The notes under the pieces are model-generated. The model worked only from the letters and a program-made list of their open reading frames with translations, was not told the origin of the DNA and did no database searches. From Methylobacterium soli (GTDB taxonomy: Bacteria; Pseudomonadota; Alphaproteobacteria; Rhizobiales; Beijerinckiaceae): a stretch of DNA of 64,000 nt. The position numbers were made by a program, and so were the translations under genes. Position 1 is the stretch's first letter. The number at the start of each line of letters is the position of its first letter. The stretch covers positions 310,001 through 374,000 of the forward strand of contig NZ_VZZK01000001.1 in assembly GCF_008806385.1 (NCBI RefSeq), read 5' to 3'. This document shows positions 29,708 through 39,069 of this stretch, piece after piece.

Positions 29708-30124
29708 CCGGCGATCCCCTTATTGCCGGCCGCGACACGCCGGCCTGAACTGCAACCGAGGCGCTTCTACTTAAGCGTCGTGGAGCCGTCGAGGGGTCTG
29801 TCGCCGGTCCTCGGCCATACCTCATTCCGGGCAGTTGCTGACGGATGTCTGCGAAGGACGCGATGCGAGGGAATTTACCCTCGACGCGGCGCTCGGAAGC
29901 GGAGGCAGTCCACCACGCCGTCGTTCCGGGATGTTGCCGGCGAGCCCGGCCCCAACGATGCCGCGATGTTCAGTGCGCATCGCCGAAGATCCCGGGCCCG
30001 TCTGCGCAGCCCCGGAAGCGCGCTGAGCGGCATCAGTTCCTATGCGCGCGACGCGCCCCACCGCCCAAATGGGGAGGGTGGAGCGCGCCACGACAGGACA
30101 TGGTTCGTGGGGCGGTTGCCCCGC
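29708..30124. other. 417-bp intergenic region between tsf and pyrH
   Basis: No gene is supported. A short GGGGC-loop-GCCCC hairpin (30109-30122) sits directly after the tsf stop, and GC-rich inverted repeats lie at about 30045-30098. These may terminate the rpsB-tsf transcript, and the rest may carry a pyrH promoter. Short frames have no recognisable product. Confidence 0.5.
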
Positions 30125-31051
30125 TCAGGCGCGGCCGGCCTGCTGGGCGACTTCCGTGGCGAAGTCGGGGCCCTCTTCCTTCTCGATGCCCTCGCCGAGG
30201 GCATAGCGCACGAAGCCGGTGAGCTTCACGGGCGCGCCGACCTTGGACTCGGCCTCCTTGAGGACCTGCGTCACGGTCTTCGAGCCGTCATGCACGAAGG
30301 GCTGTTCCAGGAGGGTGACCTCCTTGTAGTAGGTCTTGAGGCCGCTCTCGACGATCTTCTGGAGGACGTGGTCCGGCTTGCCGGCGTTCTTCTCGCGCAG
30401 GATGTTGCTCTCGCGCTCGAGGGTCGCCTGATCGACGCCGGACGCATCGAGTGCGACCGGATTCGTCGCGGCCACGTGCATGGCGATCTGACGGCCGAGG
30501 GCCGAGAGCCCACCGACGTCGCCCTCGGATTCGAGCGCGACGAGCACGCCGATCTTGCCGAGGCCATCGGTGATCTGGTTGTGCACGTAGGAGGCGATGA
30601 CGCCCTTCTGCACGTCGAGCTTGGCGACGCGGCGCAGGTTCATGTTCTCGCCGATGGTGGCGATGAGGGTCTGCAGCTTCTCGGTGACCGTGGTCGACTC
30701 GCCCGGGAATCGGGCGGCCTGCAGGCCCTCGAGGGTGCCGTCGGTGTTGAGGGCGAGCTTGGCCGCCTCGCGGACGAAGGCCTGGAAATTGTCGTTGCGG
30801 GCGACGAAGTCGGTCTCGGAGTTCACCTCCAGGATGGCGGCGTGGTGGCCGGACGACTCGACGGCGACGAGGCCCTCGGCGGCCACGCGGCCGGCCTTCT
30901 TGGCGGCCTTGGCGAGACCCTTCTTGCGCAGCCAATCGACGGCGGCCTCGATGTCGCCGCCCGTCTCGTTGAGGGCGCCCTTGCAATCCATCATGCCCGC
31001 GCCGGTCGTCTCGCGGAGCTCCTTCACCATCGCGGCGGTGATGTTGGCCAT
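30125..31051 (-). CDS. tsf: Elongation factor Ts
   Basis: Guanine nucleotide exchange factor for EF-Tu, 308 aa. [27 protein letters not shown] is the conserved N-terminal module region (split here: [10 protein letters not shown] and MMDCK), followed by [11 protein letters not shown] and two core domains, then [15 protein letters not shown] motifs. It is downstream of rpsB with a 140-bp spacer that holds a hairpin. Confidence 0.98.
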   Translation of the reverse strand: MANITAAMVKELRETTGAGMMDCKGALNETGGDIEAAVDWLRKKGLAKAAKKAGRVAAEGLVAVESSGHHAAILEVNSETDFVARNDNFQAFVREAAKLALNTDGTLEGLQAARFPGESTTVTEKLQTLIATIGENMNLRRVAKLDVQKGVIASYVHNQITDGLGKIGVLVALESEGDVGGLSALGRQIAMHVAATNPVALDASGVDQATLERESNILREKNAGKPDHVLQKIVESGLKTYYKEVTLLEQPFVHDGSKTVTQVLKEAESKVGAPVKLTGFVRYALGEGIEKEEGPDFATEVAQQAGRA

Positions 31052-31103
31052 GGCCGGTCCTTCCTTCAGGTCGTTCAGAGAGGGGTCGTTCAGATGATAA
31101 GGA

Positions 31104-31132
31104 GCCCGGCGCTCAGGGGCAGAGCACCGGGC
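31104..31132 (-). terminator. Hairpin between rpsB and tsf
   Basis: GCCCGGCGCTC (31104-31114) and GAGCACCGGGC (31122-31132) pair with a single C-A mismatch around a 7-nt loop. It lies 53 bp upstream of the tsf ATG. It may attenuate read-through so that S2 and EF-Ts are made in different amounts. No strong T-run follows. Confidence 0.45.
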
Positions 31133-31191
31133 CCGAAGGGTCTTTCAGATCCGTCCGGTGCGGCCCGATTTCAAGCCGCGGGACGGGAGGC

Positions 31192-32259
31192 TCACGCGGC
31201 GGCGGCGGCCTCGACGAAGCCGCGGGCCTGGTCGACCCAGCCGTCGCGGCCGAAGCGGCCGTTGAGCTTGAGGTCGGCATCGACGCGGGCGACGTCCTCG
31301 GGGCTCATCGCGGCGATCTGCCAGTAATGGTAGATGCCGGCATCGTTGAGCTTCTGCACGATCTGCGGACCGGCGCCATTCAGCTTGGTCAGATCGTCCG
31401 GCGCGCCGCGGGGGGCGGCGAGCAGCTCGAAATGCTCGGTCGACTCGGCGAGCGCGGCGACATCGGCGGCGTTGAAGTCGCCGGATTCGACGGAGGCCGC
31501 GAGGTCGTCGTTGGCCGGCAGCTCCTCGGCCACCGGCTCCTCGGAGGCACCGAGGTCGACGCCCGACGAGCCCTGACCGCGCGAGATGCCGTCGATGGCG
31601 GCGCGGGCGATCAGGTCGCAGTAGAGGGCGATGGCGCGGCCCGCGTCATCGTTGGCCGGGACCACGTAGGTGATGCCGTCCGGGTCGCAATTCGTGTCGA
31701 CGATGGCGGCGACCGGGATGCCGAGGCGCTGGGCCTCCTTGATGGCGAGCTGCTCCTTGTTTGTGTCGATGACGAACAGGAGGTCGGGCACGCCGCCCAT
31801 ATCCTTGATGCCGCCGAGCGCCTTCTCGAGCTTGTCCTTCTCGCGGGAGAGCATCAGGCGCTCTTTCTTGGTCAAGCCCTGGCCGCCGCCCTCGAGGGTC
31901 TCGTCGACCTTGCGCAGGCGCTGGATCGAGCCCGAAATGGTCTTCCAGTTGGTCAGCATGCCGCCGAGCCAGCGGGAGTTGACGTAGTACTGGGCCGAGC
32001 GCTTGGCGGCCTCGGCGATCGTGTCGGCCGCCTGGCGCTTGGTGCCGACGAAGAGCACGCGGCCGCCCTTGGCGACGGTGTCGCTCACCGCCTGCAGCGC
32101 TTGATGCAGCGCCGGCACGGTCTGGGCGAGGTCGATGATGTGGATGTTGTTGCGGGTACCGAAGATGTAGGGCTGCATCTTCGGGTTCCAGCGGTGCGAC
32201 TGGTGTCCGAAATGGGCGCCCGCCTCGAGGAGCTGACGCATAGAGAAATCGACGGCCAT
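31192..32259 (-). CDS. rpsB: 30S ribosomal protein S2 with C-terminal helix-hairpin-helix-like extension
   Basis: 355 aa, versus about 230-260 in most bacteria. The S2 core (residues 1 to about 235) is complete, with [30 protein letters not shown] and [19 protein letters not shown]. An acidic linker (about 236-285) leads to a compact C-terminal domain (about 290-350) with [20 protein letters not shown] and [18 protein letters not shown], a pattern typical of helix-hairpin-helix folds. The ATG at 32259 (MAVDFSM) is preceded by GGAGAG; an upstream extension is unlikely. It is the first gene of rpsB-tsf. Confidence 0.97.
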   Translation of the reverse strand: MAVDFSMRQLLEAGAHFGHQSHRWNPKMQPYIFGTRNNIHIIDLAQTVPALHQALQAVSDTVAKGGRVLFVGTKRQAADTIAEAAKRSAQYYVNSRWLGGMLTNWKTISGSIQRLRKVDETLEGGGQGLTKKERLMLSREKDKLEKALGGIKDMGGVPDLLFVIDTNKEQLAIKEAQRLGIPVAAIVDTNCDPDGITYVVPANDDAGRAIALYCDLIARAAIDGISRGQGSSGVDLGASEEPVAEELPANDDLAASVESGDFNAADVAALAESTEHFELLAAPRGAPDDLTKLNGAGPQIVQKLNDAGIYHYWQIAAMSPEDVARVDADLKLNGRFGRDGWVDQARGFVEAAAAA

Positions 32260-32423
32260 GATCTGGTTCTCTCCGGTTGATACCGCCGCGGAGGAAGCGA
32301 CCCGCTCGCGCGAGCAGGCCACCGGAAACGCCTCATTCAGGCATGAGGCCGGCTCCGCGTGTGGGATGGGCGGGGCCTTAGCAGAGGAGCCCCCGGAAGG
32401 CAAGGCGGCCGAACCGGCGGCAC

Positions 32424-33179
32424 CTATCCCTCGGCGAAGACGCGCGCGATCTCGGCCTCGCTCATGATCCGGTGGGCGCCGGGCGCGAGATCCGCGGGCA
32501 GATCGAGGCCGCCGACCCGGTCCCGGTGCAGGGCCGTCACGTGGTTTCCGAGGGCGGCGAACATCCGGCGCACCTGATGGTAGCGCCCCTCCGTCAGAGT
32601 CACGGCCACGCGGGTCGCATCGTGCACCGTGAGGGTGACCGGCAGGAGCGGCCGCTCCTCGCCCTCGAGCATCAGCGTACCGGAGGCGAGAATTGCGCCC
32701 TCGTCGCCCCTCAGCGGGCGGTCGAGGCTGACCTGATAGCGCTTCGAGACGCTCGCCTTCGGCGAGATGATCCGGTGCAGGAGCGCCCCGTCATCGGTGA
32801 GGAGCAGGAGGCCGGAGGTTTCCTTGTCGAGGCGTCCGACGGTGGAGAGGGCTGGTTCGCGGCGGCGCCAGCGCGTCGGCAGCAGGCCGTAGACCAGGGG
32901 CCCCGCCTCCTTGTGCGAGCAGGTGACGCCGAGCGGCTTGTGCAGCATCAGTGCGAGGCCGGGCGGCGGGTCGAGGGGCTCGCCGTCGACGATCAGGCGC
33001 CCGGCGAGGTCCGGCGTGACCGGGATGCGCTGATCGGCGTCCCGCAGGGGCCGACCGTCGAGGACGACGAGGCCGGCGCGGGCAAGCCCGCCGATCTCGC
33101 GCCGGGAGCCGTAGCCCATATTCGCGAGCAGCCGGTCGAGGCGAAGGTTCGGGACCTTGCTCTTGCCGTCCGCGCTCAC
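32424..33179 (-). CDS. rsuA: 16S rRNA pseudouridine synthase, RsuA family
   Basis: 251 aa. An N-terminal S4 RNA-binding domain ([20 protein letters not shown]) precedes the catalytic domain, whose Asp lies in [27 protein letters not shown] and [16 protein letters not shown] are further RsuA/RluB/E/F motifs. It most likely makes pseudouridine 516. The start is GTG at 33179, overlapping the upstream methyltransferase stop by 3 bases in a GTGA junction. Confidence 0.92.
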   Translation of the reverse strand: MSADGKSKVPNLRLDRLLANMGYGSRREIGGLARAGLVVLDGRPLRDADQRIPVTPDLAGRLIVDGEPLDPPPGLALMLHKPLGVTCSHKEAGPLVYGLLPTRWRRREPALSTVGRLDKETSGLLLLTDDGALLHRIISPKASVSKRYQVSLDRPLRGDEGAILASGTLMLEGEERPLLPVTLTVHDATRVAVTLTEGRYHQVRRMFAALGNHVTALHRDRVGGLDLPADLAPGAHRIMSEAEIARVFAEG

Positions 33180-34096
33180 GCCTTGGCCTCGTAGACCTTG
33201 TAGCCGTGGGCGGACGCCCTGAGCGTCACGGCCTTGAAGGTCGCTTTGAGGACGGCCTCGTAGGGCAGATGCGCGTTGGCGGTGAGCCAGAGCAGGCCGC
33301 CGGGCCGCAAGCTCTCGGCGGCACGGCGGATGAAGGCTTGGCCCAGCGCCTGGTCCTCGGCGCCGCCATCGTGAAAGGGCGGGTTCATCACCACGAAGTC
33401 GAGGCGCGCCAGCGTTGGGTCGGGCTCGCGGATGTCGGCCCAGCGGAAGGCCGCGCGGGCATCGGCGACGTTGCGCTCGGCCATCTCGACGGCGCGACGA
33501 TCGATGTCGATCAGGGTCAGGGCCGTCACCTTAGGGGATGCCAGGACGGCGCGCGCGAGGATGCCGAGGCCGCAACCGAAATCGGCGCCCCGCCCCGCCT
33601 GGGGCGGGAGGTTGGCCAGGAGCAGCGCCGTGCCGGGATCGATCCTGTCCCAGGAGAAGATGCCGGGCTGGGTGCAGAGCGCGAGGTTCTCGATATGGCG
33701 CGGGGCACCCGCCGCGATCGGCTCGGCGAGGGGCAGCGCGGCCTCGGGCCGAACCAGCGTGCAGATGCGATGGTGGCGCCGCGGCTCCTCGGAGAAGCTG
33801 CAGCCGAGATCGCGCAATTCGCGGCCGAGGCGCGCGCCGCCGCGGTCCTTCGGGGCGAGCAGCACCATGCGCCCGCCAGCCTTCACGGCCCTCAGGGCAT
33901 GCGCCACGGCGAAGCGCCGCTCGACCGTGCCGGGGGGCGCGAGCATGACCAGCGCCTCGAGGCTCTTGTCGCCGGCATCCTCGAGACGGATCGATCCGGG
34001 AATCAGCGGCGAAACCTGGGCGGCCCCATCCGGGATCTCGGCGAGTTCGGCAGGCGGCAGGCCGTAGACGGCAGCGTGCATCATCAGTTCGGGCAT
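33176..34096 (-). CDS. Class I SAM-dependent methyltransferase, RsmC-like
   Basis: The C-terminal half holds a SAM-binding Rossmann domain (ADFGCGLGILARAVL) and the N6/N2-guanine methyltransferase motif NPPFHDG, as in RsmC, which methylates G1207 of 16S rRNA. The N-terminal half (LLAPKDRGGARLGRELRDLG) looks like the degenerate paired domain of that family. About 306 aa from ATG 34096. The frame is open to an ATG at 34240 inside era, and the sequence before 34096 could be translated from a non-ATG start, so the N terminus is uncertain. It sits between era and rsuA. Confidence 0.85.
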   Translation of the reverse strand: MPELMMHAAVYGLPPAELAEIPDGAAQVSPLIPGSIRLEDAGDKSLEALVMLAPPGTVERRFAVAHALRAVKAGGRMVLLAPKDRGGARLGRELRDLGCSFSEEPRRHHRICTLVRPEAALPLAEPIAAGAPRHIENLALCTQPGIFSWDRIDPGTALLLANLPPQAGRGADFGCGLGILARAVLASPKVTALTLIDIDRRAVEMAERNVADARAAFRWADIREPDPTLARLDFVVMNPPFHDGGAEDQALGQAFIRRAAESLRPGGLLWLTANAHLPYEAVLKATFKAVTLRASAHGYKVYEAKA

Positions 34097-34190
34097 GAAG
34101 GAATCGGGTGGATCGACCGCGTTCTGGACGTCGTCGGGCGAAGTCTGCGAGACAGCAGGCAGAGTGCGGAGCAAGTCGAGCCCCCGCGTC

Positions 34191-35177
34191 TCAGCCACGG
34201 GGAAATTCGAGGCCCATCTCGCGATACCGGGCCGGATCATCGGCCCAGTTCTCGCGCACCTTCACGTGCAGGAAGAGGTGGACCCGGGTCTCGGCCACCT
34301 CGGCGATCTCGGTGCGGGCCGCCTGCCCGATCGCCTTGATGGTCTGGCCGCCCTTGCCGAGCACGATCGAGCGCTGGCTCTCGCGCTCGACGAAGATCGT
34401 TTGCTCGATCCGGACCGACCCGTCGGCGCGCACCTGCCACTGATCGGTCTCGACGGTGGAGCGATAAGGCAATTCCTCGTGGAGCCGGTCGTAGATCTTC
34501 TCGCGCGTGATCTCGGCAGCGAGCATCCGGATCGGCGCATCCGAGACCTGATCCTCGGGATAGAGCCAGGGGCCGTCCGGCATCATCGCGGCGAGCGTGC
34601 GCTTCAGGTCCTCGACGCCGTCCCCATTGAGGGCCGAGATCATGAAGGTGTGGGCAAAAGGCATTCGGGCATTCAGCCCGGCCGCGAGGTCGAGGAGCTT
34701 CTCGCGGGGGATGAGATCGATCTTGTTGAGGATCAGCACCCGTTTGCGCTTCACCTCCGGCAAGCGCTGCAGGATCGCCTCGACCTCGTCGTCGACGCCC
34801 TTGCGCGCGTCGATGAGGAGACAGACCGCATCGGCGTCGGCCGCCCCGCTCCAGGCGGAATGGACCATCGCCCGATCGAGGCGGCGCTTGGGCGCGAAGA
34901 TGCCCGGGGTGTCGACGAGGATGATCTGCGCCTTGTCCTCCATCACGATGCCGCGCACCAGCGCCCGGGTCGTCTGCACCTTGCGCGAGACGATGGAAAC
35001 CTTCGTGCCGACGAGGCTGTTGAGGAGGGTGGATTTGCCCGCATTCGGCACGCCGATCAGGGCCACGAACCCGGCCTTGGTGTCGCTGGGCATCGGCGCC
35101 AGCGGTGGGATCACCGGCAGCGCCTCCTCCGCGCGATCCGGCATCTGGTCGGTCTCGTCCTGAGGCTCACGGGCCAT
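34191..35177 (-). CDS. era: GTPase Era
   Basis: Essential GTPase for 30S maturation, 328 aa. GVPNAGKST (G1) is at residues 42-50, then DTPGIFAPKRRLD (G3) and NKIDLIP (G4), then the KH domain with ERESQRSIVLGKGGQTIKAIG. An extra 30-residue acidic/Pro-rich N-terminal tail is present. The ATG at 35177 has GAGGAAAG 7-8 nt upstream. It follows rnc, the usual pair. recO, which often follows era, is not here. Confidence 0.98.
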   Translation of the reverse strand: MAREPQDETDQMPDRAEEALPVIPPLAPMPSDTKAGFVALIGVPNAGKSTLLNSLVGTKVSIVSRKVQTTRALVRGIVMEDKAQIILVDTPGIFAPKRRLDRAMVHSAWSGAADADAVCLLIDARKGVDDEVEAILQRLPEVKRKRVLILNKIDLIPREKLLDLAAGLNARMPFAHTFMISALNGDGVEDLKRTLAAMMPDGPWLYPEDQVSDAPIRMLAAEITREKIYDRLHEELPYRSTVETDQWQVRADGSVRIEQTIFVERESQRSIVLGKGGQTIKAIGQAARTEIAEVAETRVHLFLHVKVRENWADDPARYREMGLEFPRG

Positions 35178-35298
35178 CACGTCACTTTCCTCAGGCCGCA
35201 CGCCGGCCCTCATTCCGATCGTCAATCTGGTCGCCGGCTCCGGGCGCGCTCCTGAGCCACCGCGAGGGGCGGAGAAACGGGCGCGGAAGGCACTCGAA

Positions 35299-36060
35299 TC
35301 AACCGGGCTCGGCCTCGTTGGTTTCGATGCCGCTCTCGACGATGCCCTCCCGCTGCAGGATGGCGCGGGCGGCCTCCTGCTCCGCGAGGCGCTTGGAGGA
35401 CCCCTCGCCGATTCCGGGCTCGATGCCCTCGACCCGGGCCGCGATGCGGAAGAGCGGCGCGTGGTCCGGTCCCGAGCGCTCGACCACGTCGTAGACGGGG
35501 ATCGGCAGACCGCGGCCCATCGCCCATTCCTGGAGGGCCGATTTGGCATCGCGCCCGCGCGGAGCAGCGGTCTTCCGGGCAGGCTGGAAAGCCGCCTCGA
35601 CGAGATCCTTCGCCTTGGCAAATCCGGCATCCAAAAAGACGGCGGCGAGGATCGCCTCGCAGACATCGGCGAGAATGGTCTGGTTTCGGCGCCCGCCGCC
35701 CATGACCTCGCCGGGGCCGAGGATGAGATGAGGACCGACATCCCACGTCGTCGCGACGGCCGCGCAGGTCTCGCGCCGGACGAGGCCGGCAAGGCGCCGG
35801 GAGAGATCGCCCTCATCGGCAATGGGGAAAGCCGCGTAGAGCAGGTCCGCGATGGCGAGGCCGAGCACCCGGTCGCCGAGGAATTCGAGGCGCTGGTAGC
35901 TGCCCGCCCGCCCGCTTGCCTTGCTGACATGGGTCAGCGCCCGCACCAGCAGGTCCGGATCGGCGAAGCTGTGGCCGATCCGCTCCTCCAGGTCGCCGAG
36001 GGCGGGTTTGGGACGATGCGCGCGCCGCGCGCGGCTGGAGGGACGCGCGGCGTCGTTCAA
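35299..36060 (-). CDS. rnc: Ribonuclease III
   Basis: Double-strand RNA endonuclease for rRNA and mRNA processing, 253 aa. The signature LEFLGDRVLG is at residues 58-67, further catalytic acidic residues are in DVCEAILAAVFLD, and a double-stranded RNA-binding domain forms the C-terminal third (KSALQEWAMGRGLPIPVYD). The start is TTG at 36060 with GAGGATGA upstream, 10 nt after the lepB stop. No ATG is available at the right place. Confidence 0.96.
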   Translation of the reverse strand: MNDAARPSSRARRAHRPKPALGDLEERIGHSFADPDLLVRALTHVSKASGRAGSYQRLEFLGDRVLGLAIADLLYAAFPIADEGDLSRRLAGLVRRETCAAVATTWDVGPHLILGPGEVMGGGRRNQTILADVCEAILAAVFLDAGFAKAKDLVEAAFQPARKTAAPRGRDAKSALQEWAMGRGLPIPVYDVVERSGPDHAPLFRIAARVEGIEPGIGEGSSKRLAEQEAARAILQREGIVESGIETNEAEPG

Positions 36061-36070
36061 GGGATCATCC

Positions 36071-36880
36071 TCAGTGGATGGTGTTGAAGATGCGGTTCCA
36101 CCGGACCTTGGCGGGCCAGTTCCAGATCTGCCAAGCCGGCGTGCCCTCGTCGATCGAGAAGAAGATCATCTCGGCGCGACCAACGAAGTTCTCGAACGGC
36201 ACGTAGCCGACATTGGCGAGGTCGCGGGAATCCGTGGAATTGTCGCGGTTGTCGCCCATCATGAAGAAGTGACCGGGCGGCACGGTGTAGAGCTCGGTCT
36301 TGTCCCAGAAGCCGTTGTCGCCGTCGCGCTCGATCACCCGGTGGGCGACGCCGTTGGGCAGCGTCTCGAGGTACTGGGGCACCTTCGTGGCCTGACCGTA
36401 AGGGTCGATCGTCTCGTAATCGGCGATGCGCTCGCGCTTGACAGCCTTGCCGTTGATGTTGAGCACGCCGTCGATGACCTGGATCTTGTCACCGGGCAGA
36501 CCGATCACGCGCTTGATATAATCGGTGGCGTTGTCCTTCGGCAGCTTGAACACCGCGATGTCGCCGCGCTTCGGCTCCGCCGCCCAGACGCGCCCCTCGG
36601 ATTTGATGGGAATGTATTCGCTCAACGGCAGGGAGTATTTCGAGTATCCATAAGAATACTTCGAGACGAACAGGTAATCGCCGATCAGAAGCGTCGGCAC
36701 CAGCGATCCCGACGGAATGTTGAAGGGCTGGAACAGGAGCGTCCGCACCACGAGCGCGATGAGCAGCGCCTGGATGCCGACCTTCAGGGTCTCCCGGATG
36801 CTGGCCCAGGTGCCGGGGGCGCCGGTATCGGCCGTCCGCAGCTCGTGCTTGGTGTCGTGATCCACGCGTGCGCGTTCCAT
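36071..36880 (-). CDS. lepB: Signal peptidase I
   Basis: Inner-membrane peptidase that removes Sec signal peptides, 269 aa. One membrane helix (QALLIALVVRTLLFQPF) precedes the catalytic Ser59 in NIPSGSLVPTLLIGD. The catalytic Lys123 is in YIKRVIGLPGD, and MGDNRDNSTDSR closes the active site. The residue after the catalytic Ser is Leu60, where the family usually has Met. ATG 36880 is preferred; a further upstream start at 36934 is possible. It belongs to the lepB-rnc-era operon. Confidence 0.97.
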   Translation of the reverse strand: MERARVDHDTKHELRTADTGAPGTWASIRETLKVGIQALLIALVVRTLLFQPFNIPSGSLVPTLLIGDYLFVSKYSYGYSKYSLPLSEYIPIKSEGRVWAAEPKRGDIAVFKLPKDNATDYIKRVIGLPGDKIQVIDGVLNINGKAVKRERIADYETIDPYGQATKVPQYLETLPNGVAHRVIERDGDNGFWDKTELYTVPPGHFFMMGDNRDNSTDSRDLANVGYVPFENFVGRAEMIFFSIDEGTPAWQIWNWPAKVRWNRIFNTIH

Positions 36881-37019
36881 GGTTCGTGACGTCCTCGGCT
36901 CGGTGCCCCCCGGCTCCGGTCCACCGGCACCCACCTCGGGGAGCGTGCCGCAATCCTGTCCGCTGTGAGCGGCGGTCTAGACTAAGCCGGGACTGCCCGC
37001 AACGCGCGACCGCCGCCGC

Positions 37020-37433
37020 CTAATCCGGAAATGTGCCGAGCGGCACAGCCTCGATGATCACGAAGGCCTGCGCCAGGGGTGGGTCGTCCGTCAAGGACAC
37101 ATGCACCTTCGGGGCGTGGCCATCCGGCATCATGGCTTTCAGGCGCGCCAGCGCGCCGCCGGTGAGCCGAAGCGTCGGCTGGCCGCCCGGCAGGTTCACG
37201 ACCTCCATGTCCCGCCAGAACACGCCGTGGCTGAGGCCAGTGCCGAGGGCCTTGGCGCAGGCCTCCTTGGCGGCGAAGCGCCGCGCGTAGGAGGGCGCGC
37301 GCGCCGCCCGCCGGTCGCATTTCAGCCGCTCGCCGTCGGTGAAGATCCGGTGGGTGAAGCGATCCCCGAAGCGGCCGAGGGAGCGCTCGATCCGCCGGAT
37401 GTCGCAGAGATCGGAGCCGATGCCGAGAATCAT
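37020..37433 (-). CDS. acpS: Holo-[acyl-carrier-protein] synthase
   Basis: Transfers 4'-phosphopantetheine from CoA to apo-ACP, 137 aa. Metal-binding Asp8 is in GIGSDLCDI and Glu57 is in [14 protein letters not shown], both conserved in the family. The ATG at 37433 overlaps the pdxJ stop by 4 bp (ATGA), so translation is probably coupled. It lies 140 bp upstream of lepB. Confidence 0.97.
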   Translation of the reverse strand: MILGIGSDLCDIRRIERSLGRFGDRFTHRIFTDGERLKCDRRAARAPSYARRFAAKEACAKALGTGLSHGVFWRDMEVVNLPGGQPTLRLTGGALARLKAMMPDGHAPKVHVSLTDDPPLAQAFVIIEAVPLGTFPD

Positions 37434-38215
37434 GCGCCGGCCATCCGCGTGCCTGTGCCCTCGCTTGCGTCCCCGCGCGCCGCATCCATGGCGGCCCGCA
37501 TGTCGCGCAGCGCCTGCGGCAGGCCCACGAAGACGGCCTCGCCGATCAGCGCATGCCCGATATTCAGCTCGGCGACCTGCGGCAGGCGCGCCACCGGCCC
37601 GACATTCTCGACCGTGAGGCCGTGACCGGCATGAATCTCGAGACCGATGCCGGCGCCATAGGCGGCGGCTTTTCGGAGACGTGCATACTCGGCCTCGACC
37701 CGCTCGGCCTCGCCGGCCACGAAGGCGTCGCAGTAGCTTCCGGTGTGCAACTCGACCACCGGCGCACACAGGATGCGCGCCGTGTCCATCACGGCCTCCT
37801 CGGGCTCGACGAAGAGCGACACCCGGATGCCCGCTGCCGCAAGTCTCGCGATGCGGGGCGCGAGATGCTCCCGTCCCCCGATAATGTCGAGGCCGCCCTC
37901 GGTCGTTCGCTCCTCCCGCTTCTCCGGCACGAGGCAGGCCGCATGGGGACGCAGGCGCTCGGCGAGGCAGACCATCTCGTCGGTCGCCGCCATCTCGAAA
38001 TTCAGCGGGACCGTCAGGCTCTGCATCAGCGCGACCATATCGGCGTCGCGGATGTGCCGACGGTCCTCCCGGAGATGGGCCGTGATGCCGTCGGCGCCCG
38101 CCGCGACAGCAAGATGCGCGGCCCGGACCGGATCCGGATAGGCACCGCCGCGGGCGTTCCGCAGGGTCGCGACGTGATCGATATTGACGCCCAGGCGCAG
38201 GCGGGAAGCGGACAT
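37430..38215 (-). CDS. pdxJ: Pyridoxine 5'-phosphate synthase
   Basis: Last ring-closing step of de novo vitamin B6 synthesis, 261 aa, TIM barrel. [16 protein letters not shown] at the N terminus, [16 protein letters not shown] and the C-terminal [13 protein letters not shown] and [14 protein letters not shown] are diagnostic. The ATG at 38215 ([11 protein letters not shown]) is preferred over a longer open frame. It forms a two-gene overlap with acpS, as in many proteobacteria. Confidence 0.98.
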   Translation of the reverse strand: MSASRLRLGVNIDHVATLRNARGGAYPDPVRAAHLAVAAGADGITAHLREDRRHIRDADMVALMQSLTVPLNFEMAATDEMVCLAERLRPHAACLVPEKREERTTEGGLDIIGGREHLAPRIARLAAAGIRVSLFVEPEEAVMDTARILCAPVVELHTGSYCDAFVAGEAERVEAEYARLRKAAAYGAGIGLEIHAGHGLTVENVGPVARLPQVAELNIGHALIGEAVFVGLPQALRDMRAAMDAARGDASEGTGTRMAGA

Positions 38216-38414
38216 GGCACGGGTTTCCGGTGGCCGAATGCGCGCGGGTCTAATCGAGGCGCGCACGGGTGGGAAGCCGAATGCCCGAAGGGAAGACCGG
38301 CGCATCGGGGGCGAGGCCCGCCATCGGCCTGCCGGATCCTCTGCTCGCTGGCTGGACTGATGACTTGGCCGGAACGCGCCCCCACATCAGCCCGGACCAG
38401 GGAGAAGCAGGACA

Positions 38415-38789
38415 ATGGGAATTCTCGACGGCCTCTTCGGCCATGGCAGCGATCTGAGCGCGGCCGAGCTCGGCGAACAGCTCGCGGGTGTCCTCACCGA
38501 GGGCGAGTCGGTTCGCGTTGCCTTCACGGTGATCCGCGACCTCTTCGTCTTCACCGATCGACGCCTGATCTTCGTCGATCGCCAGGGCCTGACGGGGCGG
38601 AAGGTCGAGTACCTGACCATACCCTACCGGGCGATCACGTCGTTCTCGGTCGAGACGGCGGGAAGCTTCGATCTCGATTCGGAACTCAAGATCTGGGTCT
38701 CGGGCAGGCCGGACCCGATCCAGCGCACCCTGAAACGGGGCGCCAACGTCCTTGGCATCCAACAGGCGATCGCGGCCTCGCTGAAGTGA
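38415..38789 (+). CDS. PH-domain-like protein (bPH_3/DUF1696 type)
   Basis: 124 aa, soluble, complete. The sequence MGILDGLFGHGS and the core VIRDLFVFTDRRLIFVDRQG followed by TIPYRAITSFSVETAGSFDL match the bacterial PH-like fold. The biological role is unknown in most organisms. GGACA lies just before the ATG. It is a lone plus-strand gene between the pdxJ cluster and a convergent DUF6894 gene 19 bp away. Confidence 0.9.
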   Translation: MGILDGLFGHGSDLSAAELGEQLAGVLTEGESVRVAFTVIRDLFVFTDRRLIFVDRQGLTGRKVEYLTIPYRAITSFSVETAGSFDLDSELKIWVSGRPDPIQRTLKRGANVLGIQQAIAASLK

Positions 38790-38808
38790 GGTCCTGGTGC
38801 CCGGGCCC

Positions 38809-39069
38809 TCAATGTCCGCCCGGCCCGTCGCGGCCCTCATCAAGGAATTCCGAGACGATCAGCAGCGTGGCGGTTAGCACGCGCTCCCCCTCTCCGTCCC
38901 GCACGTCGGCCCGGATCTGAACAGCCCCGCCCCGCTGCGACTGGTGGCTGACCAGCTCCGCCAGCGCCCGGTGGGCCTCCGCCCGGACGGCAATCATGTC
39001 GGGAAGCTCGATCCCCTGATCATCGCGCACGTCGATGCCATCCTGGATATCGAAGAAGTAGCGCGGCAT
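38809..39069 (-). CDS. DUF6894 family small protein
   Basis: 86 aa, cytoplasmic. The pattern [20 protein letters not shown] and EAHRALAEL, then a strand-rich end, matches the DUF6894 family that is multicopy in Methylobacterium and Bradyrhizobium. Function unknown. ATG at 39069. It converges on the PH-domain gene. Confidence 0.88.
   Translation of the reverse strand: MPRYFFDIQDGIDVRDDQGIELPDMIAVRAEAHRALAELVSHQSQRGGAVQIRADVRDGEGERVLTATLLIVSEFLDEGRDGPGGH

Noticed and set aside
30045..30098. GC-rich inverted repeats after tsf
   Set aside because: Complex and imperfect. They could be a terminator, but the fold is not clear enough to list as one.
28808..31327. 839-codon plus-strand open frame over frr-pyrH-tsf
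   Set aside because: Antisense to three well-supported essential genes.
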